Shown here piece by piece: positions 52,566 to 61,169 of a stretch of DNA of 64,000 bases; within the stretch, counting starts at the first letter, position 1; every line of letters begins with the position of its first letter. The notes beneath the pieces were generated by a model. The model ran no database searches. It saw only the letters and a program-made list of their open reading frames with translations, and was not told the DNA's origin. Source of the DNA: Curtobacterium pusillum (GTDB taxonomy: Bacteria; Actinomycetota; Actinomycetes; Actinomycetales; Microbacteriaceae); NCBI RefSeq assembly GCF_007680845.1, contig NZ_VEIY01000006.1, positions 124,001-188,000 of the forward strand, in the 5' to 3' direction. Position numbers and translations under genes: made by a program.

Positions 52566-53496
52566 AGCGCTGGAGCTTCTGCAGGTCGAGCTGCTCCTCG
52601 GCCAGCGTGCGGTTCAACCGCGTGAGGTCGGCGACGACCCCGATGACGATCGCGAGGACCGCCGTGATGAGCAGCACCACCCCCAGGATGATGGACTGCA
52701 GGTGGTTGCCGCCGGTGTGCATCGCGAGGAGCACCAGGTAGCGGACGAGCGGCCACGCCCCGAGCACGCCGAGGATCGCCGCGACCCAGAGGAACAGCGC
52801 CATCGGCCGGTACATGAGGTAGACGCGGGCGATCGCCGAACCCGACTGGAACATGTGCTGCCAGATGTTCTTGAACAGGCGCGACTCACGCGTCTTCGGG
52901 TTCGTGGTGATCGGGATCGACGCGATCGCGAGCCGCTTGTACCCGGCCTGCACGATCGTCTCCATGCAGTAGCTGAAGCGCGTGACGATGTTGAGGCGGA
53001 TGAGCGAGTACTTCGAGTAGGCGCGGAACCCGCTCGCTGCGTCCGGGAGGTCGAGACCGGCGGCGCGGGAGGCGACCCAGGAACCGAAGCGCTGCATGAG
53101 CTTCTTGAACCCGGAGAAGTGCTCGATGGTGCGGGTCTGGCGGTCGCCGATGACGATCTCCGCTTCCCCGCGGAGGATCGGCTGCACGAGCTCGGCGATG
53201 TGCGCCTGCGGGTACTGGTTGTCGCCGTCGGTGTTGACGACGATGTCCGCCCCGTGGAGCAGCGCGTAGTCGACGCCGTCGCGGAACGAGCGGGCGAGGC
53301 CCATGTTCGTGGTGTGGTGCACGAAGTGCCTCACGCCGTGTTCCTTGGCGACCTCGACCGTGCGGTCGGTGCTGCCGTCGTTGATGACCAGGATCTCGAT
53401 CTCGTCGATGCCGTCGATCTGCTGCGGGATCGAGTCGATGACGCTGGCGAGGGTGTTCTCCTCGTTGAGGCAGGGGATCTGGACGAATAGCTTCAC
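52555..53496 (-). CDS. GT2 glycosyltransferase with two TM segments (polyprenyl-P sugar synthase-like)
   Basis: This 313-residue protein has an N-terminal GT2 domain and two C-terminal membrane spans (~235-255 and ~270-292), the architecture of GtrB/DPM-type enzymes that load a sugar onto polyprenyl phosphate. The N-terminus is VQIPCLNEENTLASVID. The acidic donor motif is NTDGDNQYP. GDRQTRTIEHFSG and FRAYSKY are also present. It starts with GTG 53496 and is the first gene of the minus-strand operon with the DUF2142 protein, which would use its product. A TAGGCT -10 lies at 53560-53565. Confidence 0.87.
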   Translation of the reverse strand: MKLFVQIPCLNEENTLASVIDSIPQQIDGIDEIEILVINDGSTDRTVEVAKEHGVRHFVHHTTNMGLARSFRDGVDYALLHGADIVVNTDGDNQYPQAHIAELVQPILRGEAEIVIGDRQTRTIEHFSGFKKLMQRFGSWVASRAAGLDLPDAASGFRAYSKYSLIRLNIVTRFSYCMETIVQAGYKRLAIASIPITTNPKTRESRLFKNIWQHMFQSGSAIARVYLMYRPMALFLWVAAILGVLGAWPLVRYLVLLAMHTGGNHLQSIILGVVLLITAVLAIVIGVVADLTRLNRTLAEEQLDLQKLQRYGD

Positions 53497-53559
53497 GGGC
53501 TCGCTTGGTCTCGTTTCGGGAGGTCGCAGGGCGCTGGGCGCATGGTGCAGAACCAGGAC

Positions 53560-53603
53560 AGCCTATGCGATGGCGGAAGCGGCTGCCTTGCTAGGCTTCC
53601 CGG
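53560..53603. promoter_or_regulatory. Divergent promoters between the GT2 operon and rfbC
   Basis: The minus strand has TAGGCT at 53560-53565, with a leader of about 60 bases. The plus strand has TAGGCT at 53592-53597, followed by 6 bases and the rfbC GTG (leaderless type). The two identical hexamers are 26 bp apart, so the two halves of the rhamnose pathway may be regulated together. Confidence 0.55.
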
Positions 53604-54212
53604 GTGCAGATCCGCGAACTGAAGATCCCCGGCGCGTGGGAGTTCACGCCCGTCCAGCACGGCGACGCACGAGGAGCATTCCTCGAGGCGTACCGGGCCG
53701 ACGTCCTCGAGGACACGGTCGGCCACCCGCTCGACCTCCGCCAGGTCAACATGTCGGTCTCGTCCGCCGGGGTCGCGCGGGGCATCCACTACGCCCTCGT
53801 CGCGCCGAGCCAGGCGAAGTACGTCACCGCGGTGCGCGGGGCGTTCATCGACTACATCGTCGACATCCGCGTCGGGTCGCCGACGTTCGGGCAGTGGGAC
53901 TCGGTCCGGATCGACGACGTCGACCGCAAGGCCGTCTACCTGTCCGAGGGCCTCGGCCACGCGATCGTCGCGCTCGAGGACCAGTCCACCGTGAACTACC
54001 TGGTCAGCGCGCACTACGACCCCGAGCGCGAGAAGGGGATCACCATCCTCGACCCGACGGTGGGCCTGACCCTGCCGGAGGGACTCGGCGATCCGGTCCT
54101 GTCCGAGAAGGACACCAGTGCCCCGACGCTCGAGGAAGCCGCCGCCGCCGGTCTGCTCCCGACGTACGAGGAGTGCGTCGCCTACACCGAGTCCCTCCGG
54201 ACGAAGAACTAA
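53604..54212 (+). CDS. rfbC: dTDP-4-dehydrorhamnose 3,5-epimerase
   Basis: This 202-residue cupin enzyme converts dTDP-4-keto-6-deoxyglucose to dTDP-4-keto-L-rhamnose. Family residues are HGDARGAFLEAY, ARGIHYAL with the catalytic His, VDIRVGSPTFGQWDSV and a DYIVD strand. The GTG start is preceded by the TAGGCT hexamer at 6 bases. rfbA follows after 9 bp with its own Shine-Dalgarno. The length is slightly above the usual 180-190 because of a C-terminal tail (LPTYEECVAYTES). Confidence 0.93.
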   Translation: MQIRELKIPGAWEFTPVQHGDARGAFLEAYRADVLEDTVGHPLDLRQVNMSVSSAGVARGIHYALVAPSQAKYVTAVRGAFIDYIVDIRVGSPTFGQWDSVRIDDVDRKAVYLSEGLGHAIVALEDQSTVNYLVSAHYDPEREKGITILDPTVGLTLPEGLGDPVLSEKDTSAPTLEEAAAAGLLPTYEECVAYTESLRTKN

Positions 54213-54221
54213 GGAGTCCCG

Positions 54222-55085
54222 TTGAAGGGCATCATCCTCGCCGGCGGTTCCGGCACGCGCCTCTGGCCGATCACCAAGGGCATCAGCAAGCAGCTCATGC
54301 CGATCTACGACAAGCCGATGGTCTACTACCCGCTGTCGACGCTCATGATGGCCGGCATCCGCGAGGTCCTCGTCATCACGACGCCGGAGTACAACGACCA
54401 GTTCCGCGCGCTCCTCGGCGACGGCTCCGCGTTCGGCATGCACATCGAGTACGCCGTCCAGCCGAGCCCGGACGGCCTCGCGCAGGCGTTCGTCATCGGT
54501 GAGGACTTCATCGGCGACGACAGCGTCGCGCTCGTCCTCGGCGACAACATCTTCCACGGCACCGGCCTCGGGTCGAACCTCCGGAAGAACGCCGAGGTCA
54601 CCGGCGCCACGATCTTCGCGTACCACGTGGCCGACCCGAAGGCGTACGGCGTGGTCGAGTTCGACGAGGACTTCCACGCCGTCTCCATCGAGGAGAAGCC
54701 GGCCGAGCCGAAGTCGAACTACGCCGTCCCCGGCCTGTACTTCTACGACAACAAGGTCATCGAGATCGCCAAGACGATCGAGCCGAGCGCCCGCGGGGAG
54801 CTCGAGATCTCGACCGTGAACGAGCGCTACCTCGAGGCGGGGGAGCTCGGCGTCCAGGTCCTCGACCGCGGGACCGCCTGGCTCGACACCGGCACGTTCG
54901 AGTCGATGATGCAGGCGTCCGAGTACGTCAAGGTCATCGAGGACCGCCAGGGCTTCAAGATCGGCTGCATCGAGGAGATCGCCTGGCGCAACGGCTGGAT
55001 CGACGACGCGCAGCTCGCCGAGCTCGCCGCGCCGCTCGTGAAGGGCGGCTACGGGGTCTACCTGCAGCGGCTGCTCGACGCCTGA
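54222..55085 (+). CDS. rfbA: Glucose-1-phosphate thymidylyltransferase
   Basis: This 287-residue enzyme makes dTDP-glucose from glucose-1-phosphate and dTTP, the first step of the rhamnose pathway. The N-terminus has the nucleotidyltransferase signature [20 protein letters not shown], followed by [40 protein letters not shown] and [12 protein letters not shown]. It begins with the rare start TTG at 54222, supported by AAGGAG five bases upstream and by the family N-terminus. It is co-transcribed with rfbC. Confidence 0.96.
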   Translation: MKGIILAGGSGTRLWPITKGISKQLMPIYDKPMVYYPLSTLMMAGIREVLVITTPEYNDQFRALLGDGSAFGMHIEYAVQPSPDGLAQAFVIGEDFIGDDSVALVLGDNIFHGTGLGSNLRKNAEVTGATIFAYHVADPKAYGVVEFDEDFHAVSIEEKPAEPKSNYAVPGLYFYDNKVIEIAKTIEPSARGELEISTVNERYLEAGELGVQVLDRGTAWLDTGTFESMMQASEYVKVIEDRQGFKIGCIEEIAWRNGWIDDAQLAELAAPLVKGGYGVYLQRLLDA

Positions 55086-55089
55086 CCCG

Positions 55090-56052
55090 TCAGACCGAGC
55101 GCCGGCTCCGTCCGATCCGCGGACGGAGCCGCCCATTGCGGCCGGTGCGGGCGTTGGGTCGGGGCGGCAGGAACGCGGGTGTACCACGCAGGTAGCGGTG
55201 GAATTCGTCCTTGAGTTCGATCATCGCGTGGTACTGGTTCCGCTCCTCCAGGACGAAGTGCATCGTCGTCCTGGCCTTCTGCAGCCGCCAGCCGCGAGCG
55301 AGCGCCTGGTAGGACATCCACTGGTCCTCCATGAAGGCGAAGCGTCGCGGCAGGTCGAAGAAGAAGCGGTCGTCGTCCACGAGCGAGGAGTCGAGGACCG
55401 TTCCGCCCGTCCCGACGTGATCGGTCTCAGCGCCGACCTCGACCTGTTCGCGGTCCCAGTAGGAGCGGACCTGGTTGAACGCCCACCACCCCACGATCGA
55501 CTCCGGTGTCCAGTCGTCGAGGAGGTCCGACACGAACGACGGGGCGACGATCTGGTCGTCGTCCAACATGAGCACGGGGCCGTCGTAGCCGGAGTTGCGG
55601 AGCCACCGGACGGCCACGAACCGTGCCAGGCCGCCGATGTTCACCGAGCTGTTCACGAGGTCGATGCTCGCGAGCGAGCCCGACGGGACGTGGTCGGCCG
55701 TCCAGCCGTACTGCGGCGCGTTCGCTTCCGCGTTGTTCCAGAAGAGCAGCTTGAGGCGGGTCGGCGGGTCGAGCGACTCCAGCATCGACACGATCTCGTG
55801 CACGCGCTCCGGCCGGTTCCACAGGCAGATGACGATCGGGATGCCGTCGATCGCGGGGTCGGCCCACTTCGCCGGACCGGTACTGCGCAGTCCTCGACGG
55901 AGGAGCTTCGCGAGGTGTCGACGCCATTCGCGTTCGTCCGCCGGCAAGTGGCGGTCTCGGACGGCTCCGGCGGCCGCGTCGACGACGGTCGCCAGTCCGA
56001 TCCGGTCACTCGCTCCGCGCACCGCTCGTCGGAGCGTCGTGGTCGACCTCAT
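55090..56052 (-). CDS. Predicted glycosyltransferase (GT-A fold)
   Basis: This 320-residue protein has a GT-A-like core: IPIVICLWNRPERVHEIVSML, NNAEANAPQYG, SSVNIGGLARFVAVRWL and the acidic metal-site motif VLMLDDDQIV (DxD type). FMEDQWMSYQ and a conserved C-terminal His follow. The C-terminal 25 residues are Arg-rich. It is cytoplasmic without clear membrane segments. It resembles fringe- or GT2-like transferases of surface polysaccharide loci. A TATCCT -10 candidate lies about 40 bases upstream on the minus strand. Donor and acceptor are unknown. Confidence 0.7.
   Translation of the reverse strand: MRSTTTLRRAVRGASDRIGLATVVDAAAGAVRDRHLPADEREWRRHLAKLLRRGLRSTGPAKWADPAIDGIPIVICLWNRPERVHEIVSMLESLDPPTRLKLLFWNNAEANAPQYGWTADHVPSGSLASIDLVNSSVNIGGLARFVAVRWLRNSGYDGPVLMLDDDQIVAPSFVSDLLDDWTPESIVGWWAFNQVRSYWDREQVEVGAETDHVGTGGTVLDSSLVDDDRFFFDLPRRFAFMEDQWMSYQALARGWRLQKARTTMHFVLEERNQYHAMIELKDEFHRYLRGTPAFLPPRPNARTGRNGRLRPRIGRSRRSV
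55104..55130. terminator. 11-bp-stem hairpin in the convergent rfbA/GT gap
   Basis: GGCTCCGTCCG (55104-55114) and CGGACGGAGCC (55120-55130) pair around a 5-base loop. The hairpin lies 18 bp after the rfbA stop and inside the last codons of the minus-strand gene, and so can terminate rfbA transcription. Confidence 0.65.
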
Positions 56053-56318
56053 CAGTACGTGCCGCCTTTCCGGAGAGCAGCGTCCAGGATAGACGACGGT
56101 GTGATCGCCAGCGGTGGGTCTCGACTCGTGGCGGCGTCTCCTTGTACCGTGTCCCCACACCGTCCCGGAGGCCGAGCATCCGCGGTCGGTCCGTCCGCGG
56201 CGACCGGAACGCTGGTCGTCGCCTGGTCCACCGGCCGATCCGGCGACGAGGACCCGGCACCTGGTGGCTCGACCATCGTGCACCTGCGCTGTTCCCGAAC
56301 GCGTTGGGATCGAACACC

Positions 56319-58031
56319 ATGCGAATGCCGGCCTTCCGCCCGCGGGGCCACCACACGAGCATCACGGTGGTCCTGACCACCCGATCGGATCGGCATGCCG
56401 AGGTCGCGTCGGTCCTCCGTGCCGCACGGTCGGCGTTCACCGACGCTGCGGACGTCCGCGTCGAGAGCTACGTCGCCGATGGGTCGCCCCGTGGTCCCTT
56501 CGACGAGGACCTGCCGTGGGGGCACCGAGACGACGCCGACGGCGTGGTCCAGGCGATCGCACGAGGTGTGGCTCGTGGGGTCGGTCCCGCGGTCGTCGTC
56601 GTGGACAGCTCGGTCGCCATCGAGGCCGACGCACTCGTCGCGCTCGTCGGACTCGTCCGCGCCCGACCCGGCGCCGTGGTCCAGCCGGTGGTCCGGACGC
56701 CGAGTGGTGCCGTCCTCTCCGCGGGAGCGCTCCTGCTGCGGCCCGGGGCGCTGCCGTGGTCGGACGATCGCGCCCAGGCAGACGTCCACGGGGTGTTCGC
56801 TGCTGACCAGCCCGTGCTGTGCTTCTCGGGGGAGGTGAGCGCGGCGGTGGCGGAGTGCGCCGGAGCCCCGGTGGTCCGGGACGAACGCGTTGCGATCTGC
56901 GTGCTCTCCCGTGCCCTGGGCGACGCCCTCGTGGCGGACGTGGGCACCGTGACCCGAGCCGCATCCCCCGGCAGGCTCGTCGACGCGACCGTGGTCGACA
57001 CGGTGAACGCGTGGCGCGACCTGCCCGCCGACCCCGCCGCTGTCGGCGGGGTCGACCCCGGACTCCCGCTGCCACCCTGGGGACTGCGACCGGTGGTCCT
57101 GCACCGTCCGACCGCCCTCCGGTGGGCCGTCAAGATCGCCGCCCCCGCGGGTGAGGAGGGGGACGGTTGGGGAGACGTCCACTTCGCCGCCGAACTCGCG
57201 AGCGCCCTCGAACGCACGGGCCAGCGGGTGCGGGTCGATCGGCGGGACGCGCACGTGCGCTTCGACGATGCCGACGACGACGTGCTGCTCTCGCTCCGGG
57301 GGCTCGACCGGATCGTCCCGAACCCGACGGCGGTGAACCTCCTCTGGGTGATCAGCCACCCGGACCTGGTCACCGACACGGAGTTGCGAGCGTTCGACGC
57401 GGTGTTCGCGGCCGGCTCGCACTGGGCTCGGTCGGCGTCCGCGAGGGCGGGGGTGCCGGTGCGGACGCTCCTGCAGGCGACCGACCCCAGCGTGTTCCAT
57501 CCGCGCCACTCGGCCGAGGGGACGGACGCGGGCCGCGTGGTCTTCGTCGGTTCGCCCCGGGGCGGTGTCCGTCCGATCGTCGCCGACGCGATCCGTCTCG
57601 GCGCCGACCTCCGTCTGCACGGACCGGGGTGGCGGGCCCTGGCGCCCGGAGTGGCCGTCGGTCGACCGTCCCTGGGACGCGCCGAGGTCGCGGAGTCGTA
57701 CGCCGCCGCGCGGGTCGTGCTCAACGACCACTGGCCGGACATGGCGGCGGGAGGCTTCGTGTCCAACCGCGTTTTCGACGTCCTCGGGGCCGGCGGTGTC
57801 GTCGTGACCGACCCCGTCGTGGGCCTCACAGAGGTCCTCGACGTCCCGACCCTCGCGGTCGCATCGTCGTACGAGGACCTCGAGGTGCTCCTCGACCCAC
57901 GACACCCGTGGCCGTCAGCATCGGAACGAGCGGCGATCGCGGCGCGCATCGCGACGGACCACTCCTTCGACCAGCGGTCGCACCAGCTCCTCGCAGTGGC
58001 GATGGACGAACGCGCGCGGCTCCCGCGGTGA
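56319..58031 (+). CDS. Large two-domain glycosyltransferase
   Basis: This protein of about 570 residues has a GT2-like N-terminal region (SITVVLTTRSDRHAEVASVL, then a weak DSSVAIE acidic motif, ~10-250). A GT-B-like C-terminal region starts near 275 (GEEGDGWGDVHFAAELASAL), with LLWVISHPDLV, VVFVGSPRGGVRPIVADAI and SNRVFDVLGAGGVVVTDPV, a pattern seen in CgeB/GT4-like enzymes. The N-terminal half lacks several GT2 catalytic features and may be degenerate. The start is uncertain because other in-frame ATG codons exist at 56325 and further upstream. It is probably a surface-glycan glycosyltransferase. Confidence 0.65.
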   Translation: MRMPAFRPRGHHTSITVVLTTRSDRHAEVASVLRAARSAFTDAADVRVESYVADGSPRGPFDEDLPWGHRDDADGVVQAIARGVARGVGPAVVVVDSSVAIEADALVALVGLVRARPGAVVQPVVRTPSGAVLSAGALLLRPGALPWSDDRAQADVHGVFAADQPVLCFSGEVSAAVAECAGAPVVRDERVAICVLSRALGDALVADVGTVTRAASPGRLVDATVVDTVNAWRDLPADPAAVGGVDPGLPLPPWGLRPVVLHRPTALRWAVKIAAPAGEEGDGWGDVHFAAELASALERTGQRVRVDRRDAHVRFDDADDDVLLSLRGLDRIVPNPTAVNLLWVISHPDLVTDTELRAFDAVFAAGSHWARSASARAGVPVRTLLQATDPSVFHPRHSAEGTDAGRVVFVGSPRGGVRPIVADAIRLGADLRLHGPGWRALAPGVAVGRPSLGRAEVAESYAAARVVLNDHWPDMAAGGFVSNRVFDVLGAGGVVVTDPVVGLTEVLDVPTLAVASSYEDLEVLLDPRHPWPSASERAAIAARIATDHSFDQRSHQLLAVAMDERARLPR

Positions 58032-58039
58032 CGTCCGCG

Positions 58040-58903
58040 CTACTTGCGCGTCACCCAGCGCGCACGGACGGCCAGGCCGACCCGCAGCACGACGCGCAGC
58101 GGCCACAACCACCACGCCCGGTACTTCCGCGAGAGGAACCGGTAGGCGCTCCGGTGGTGCTCGATCTCCATCGGGCGCCGGTTCGTCGACGTCGAGTGCG
58201 CCCCGGTGTGCGTCACGACGGCGCTCGGCACGTACACGTTCGCCCGGCCGGCCCGTCCCACGCGCTGCCCGAGGTCGACGTCCTCGAAGTACATGAAGTA
58301 CGACTCGTCGAACCCGCCGAGCTGCCGGAAGAGGTCCGCGCGGATGAGGAAGCACGCACCGGACAGCCACTCGGCCTCGCGCTCGACGACCTGGGTGGTG
58401 GACCAGTACCGCTGGCTCCACGGGTTCGCCGGCCAGAACCGCGAGAACGCCGCGTGTCCGAGCCCGGTGCGGAGCGAGGGCAGCCGACGTGCAGATGGGT
58501 AGGTCTCGCCGTGCTCGTCGAGGATCCGCGGCCCGAACGACCCACCGTCCGGCAGACGTTCGGCGGCCGCGACGAGTTCGTCGATCGAGCCGGGTTCGAG
58601 GACCACGTCGGGGTTGGTGACGAGCAGGAACTCCGGACGGACGTCGGGCAGGACGTCGTCGAGCGCGGCGAGGGCGGCGTCGATCCCGCCGCCGTAGCCG
58701 CGGTTGCCGCCGGAGGACACGACGACGGCGCCGTACGACTCACCGATCGCCCGGAGCGCATCGAGGTCGGCGGACCCGTTGTCCGCGATGACCACCGCCA
58801 CCGGTGACGCCGACGCGGCCTCGACGCTCGCGAGGAACGGCCGGATCGTCTCACCCGTGTTGTAGGTGACGGTGAGGACCGCCACCCGTGGCGACGCGCT
58901 CAC
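58040..58903 (-). CDS. GT2 family glycosyltransferase (rhamnosyltransferase-like)
   Basis: This 287-residue GT-A enzyme has VAVLTVTYNTGETIRPFL, ADNGSADLDALRAI, NRGYGGGIDAAL and the acidic donor motif TNPDVVLEPGS. Further motifs are WLSGACFLIRADLF and FMYFEDVDLGQRVGRAG (Glu-Asp-x-Asp), typical of WbbL-like rhamnosyltransferases. GTG 58903 overlaps the GT4 stop. With four rfb genes nearby, dTDP-rhamnose is a reasonable donor. An inverted repeat GGTGACG/CGTCACC spans its 3' end and may terminate transcription. Confidence 0.87.
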   Translation of the reverse strand: MSASPRVAVLTVTYNTGETIRPFLASVEAASASPVAVVIADNGSADLDALRAIGESYGAVVVSSGGNRGYGGGIDAALAALDDVLPDVRPEFLLVTNPDVVLEPGSIDELVAAAERLPDGGSFGPRILDEHGETYPSARRLPSLRTGLGHAAFSRFWPANPWSQRYWSTTQVVEREAEWLSGACFLIRADLFRQLGGFDESYFMYFEDVDLGQRVGRAGRANVYVPSAVVTHTGAHSTSTNRRPMEIEHHRSAYRFLSRKYRAWWLWPLRVVLRVGLAVRARWVTRK

Positions 58904-60078
58904 CGCGTGACCTGCCCGGAACCGACGAACGGAACAGCGACCTCGCGGTACGCGTCGACGTGCACCGTCGCGGTCGCGTCCCACGTGAACTCGTCGGCGC
59001 GCCGGAGCGCGGCGGCGCGGTGCGTGGCCACGCGTGCGGGATCGTCGAGCAGCGAGGTCATCGCGGTCCCCAACGCCGAGGCGTCGGGCTCGGTGTAGAC
59101 CGCGGCGTCCCCCCCGACCTCGGGCAGCGACAGCCGCCTGGTGGTGAGGACGCACGCCCCGGCGGCCATCGCCTCGACCACGGGGAGCCCGAAGCCCTCG
59201 CCGAGGGACGGGTAGACGACGAACTCCGCGCCACCGAGGAAGCCCGCGAGGTCCTCGAGCGGGAGGTACCCCGCTTCCACGACGTGGTCGGCGTCCTGCA
59301 GCGCATCGAGCCGCTCGATCGCGTCGGTGTCCCACCCGCGTGCACCGGAGAGGACGAGCCACGGCGTCGGGGCCCCGGTCGCGTCCCGCGCACCCTGGAC
59401 GGCGGCGTAGGCGTCGAGGAGGGCCGTGACGTTCTTCCGCGGCTCGATCGTGCCGAGGAACGCGATCCACGAGGCGTCGTCGGGCAGGCCGGCGGCGATC
59501 CGGGCGTCCTCGACCTCGGCGACCGAGGGCTCGTGGAAGCGTGCGCGGTCGACGCCGAGCGGCGCGACCCGGACGTCCGCGCGGATGCCGCTGACCACCC
59601 GGGCGGCCTCGGTCGCGGTGGCGGCGCTCGGGACGATCACGACCGGACGGGAACGGAGTGATCGACGGCTCCACCACGTGAAGAACGTCCGCTTGAGACG
59701 CGAGTGCCACTCGGGGTTGGAGAAGAACGTGGCGTCGTGCAGGGTGACGACCGAGCCCCGCCGCCAGCCGAACGGGAACGTGTAGTGCGGCGAGTGCAGG
59801 ACCGTGGCACCGATGCGACGGCCCAGCGCGGGGAGGCCGGTCTGCTCCCAGACGAACCGCAGCGGGACGGAGTCGGTCCAGGCGGGTGCCACGTGGACGG
59901 TGACGTCGGGCGCGACACCGCGGAAGTGCGCCGCGTGCACGGGCCGGACGACCAGGTGCACGTCGAGCGACGGGTCCGCCGCGCCGAGGTGGGACACGAC
60001 CCCTTCGACGTACCGTCCGACCCCGCCGAGGTCCTTCGGTACCGCGGTCCCGTCGATGAGGACGGTGGTCTGCGGCAC
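58900..60078 (-). CDS. GT4 family glycosyltransferase
   Basis: This 392-residue GT-B enzyme has LIDGTAVPKDLGGVGRYVEG, SPHYTFPFGWR, a WIAFLGTIEPRKNVTALLD donor segment and the E-x7-E region SLGEGFGLPVVEAMAAGACV. It is close to the GT4 encoded at 39726-40868. GTG 60078 is preferred because GGAAGGA stands about 8 bases upstream and the family fold begins there. An alternative ATG at 60135 would overlap the upstream GT2 stop as ATGA and add 19 residues. A TATCCT -10-like box on the minus strand lies at the position of that extension. Confidence 0.83.
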   Translation of the reverse strand: MPQTTVLIDGTAVPKDLGGVGRYVEGVVSHLGAADPSLDVHLVVRPVHAAHFRGVAPDVTVHVAPAWTDSVPLRFVWEQTGLPALGRRIGATVLHSPHYTFPFGWRRGSVVTLHDATFFSNPEWHSRLKRTFFTWWSRRSLRSRPVVIVPSAATATEAARVVSGIRADVRVAPLGVDRARFHEPSVAEVEDARIAAGLPDDASWIAFLGTIEPRKNVTALLDAYAAVQGARDATGAPTPWLVLSGARGWDTDAIERLDALQDADHVVEAGYLPLEDLAGFLGGAEFVVYPSLGEGFGLPVVEAMAAGACVLTTRRLSLPEVGGDAAVYTEPDASALGTAMTSLLDDPARVATHRAAALRRADEFTWDATATVHVDAYREVAVPFVGSGQVTR

Positions 60079-60131
60079 GCGCGGGTCCTTCCGGGCAGGG
60101 ACGGGGGAGTCACCAGGATAGCCCTGGCCGC

Positions 60132-61169
60132 TCATGCGTCCGGGTCCACGGCGCTCCGCGGGACGGACGCGACCCGCGAACGGCGGACGCGGTGCGCGAG
60201 GTGCGCGGGGAGGTGCCCCGCGACGTCGGCCAGCGCTGCCAGGACGAGCCGCGCCTCCCGACGGGTGCCAGGGGCGGCCAGCAGACGGAGGCCGCGGCCG
60301 AGGGTGCGGACCGCGGCGTGGACGACCGTCGACCACGGCGCGTGCCAGAGCGCGACGACGAGCCGGTTGCGGGTGTTGCGGGACACGAAGAGGTCGCTCT
60401 GCACCCCCGAGGACGCGGAGTGGTCGTGTTCGACGACCGCGTCGGCGGCGTACTCGACGCGCCACCCGCGGCGACGGAGCCGCCAGGAGAGCTCGGTGTC
60501 CTCGTAGTACATGAACAGCGACTCGTCGAGGAGCCCGACGTCGTCGAGGGCGGCGCGCCGGAGGGCGCTGGCGCCCCCGGAGAAGCCGAAGACGTCGCGG
60601 TCGGCGATGCGGTCGGCGGGGGCGAACCAGTCGCGGTCCTTTCCGTTGCCGTCGCGGTCGACGAGCACGCCGGTCGAGTTGAGCCGGACCTCGCCGTCCT
60701 CCGACGGCGTCCAGAGGTCGCCGTCGTGATCGCGGAGCACGCGTTGGCCGGGTGCGGGCGTGGTGTCGGACGGGAGGCGCGACCAGCGTCCGGCGAGCAC
60801 GATGCGGCCGGTGACCGCGGCCACGTCGGGCGCGGCGCGCAGCAGGTGGTCGCGGAGGGCCGCGACGAAGCCGGGAGCGGGGGAGGCGTCGTTGTTGAGC
60901 AGGACGACGACGTCGGCGTCCGCGTGTCGGATGCCCGTGTTGACGCCCGCCGCGAAGCCGCCGTTCGTGCCGCGGGCGATGACCGTGGCGTCCGGGAGCG
61001 CACGTCGGAGGACGGCGACCGAGTCGTCCGAGGAGCCGTTGTCGACCACGATCACCTGGTCGGCCGCGCCCTCGTCGAGGATGGCGCGCACCGCACGCGT
61101 GGTGAGGTCGGCACGGTTCCAGTTGACGACGACGACCGCGGTCCGCGGTGCGCCGTCGGAGGGCGTCAG
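60132..61169 (-). CDS. GT2 family glycosyltransferase, probable CTG start
   Basis: This protein of about 345 residues has GT-A motifs: AVVVVNWNRADLTTRAV, VVDNGSSDDSVAV, NGGFAAGVNTGI and LLNNDASPAPGF (metal-binding Asp). FGFSGGASALRRAAL and FMYYEDTELSWRLRRRG follow, as in rhamnosyltransferase-type GT2 proteins. No ATG, GTG or TTG exists near the expected start. A CTG at 61169-61167 overlaps the stop of the exporter ATPase gene (CTGA) and has GAGGAG five bases upstream. The only other choice is an ATG at 61247, deep inside the upstream gene. Confidence 0.8.
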   Translation of the reverse strand: MTPSDGAPRTAVVVVNWNRADLTTRAVRAILDEGAADQVIVVDNGSSDDSVAVLRRALPDATVIARGTNGGFAAGVNTGIRHADADVVVLLNNDASPAPGFVAALRDHLLRAAPDVAAVTGRIVLAGRWSRLPSDTTPAPGQRVLRDHDGDLWTPSEDGEVRLNSTGVLVDRDGNGKDRDWFAPADRIADRDVFGFSGGASALRRAALDDVGLLDESLFMYYEDTELSWRLRRRGWRVEYAADAVVEHDHSASSGVQSDLFVSRNTRNRLVVALWHAPWSTVVHAAVRTLGRGLRLLAAPGTRREARLVLAALADVAGHLPAHLAHRVRRSRVASVPRSAVDPDA

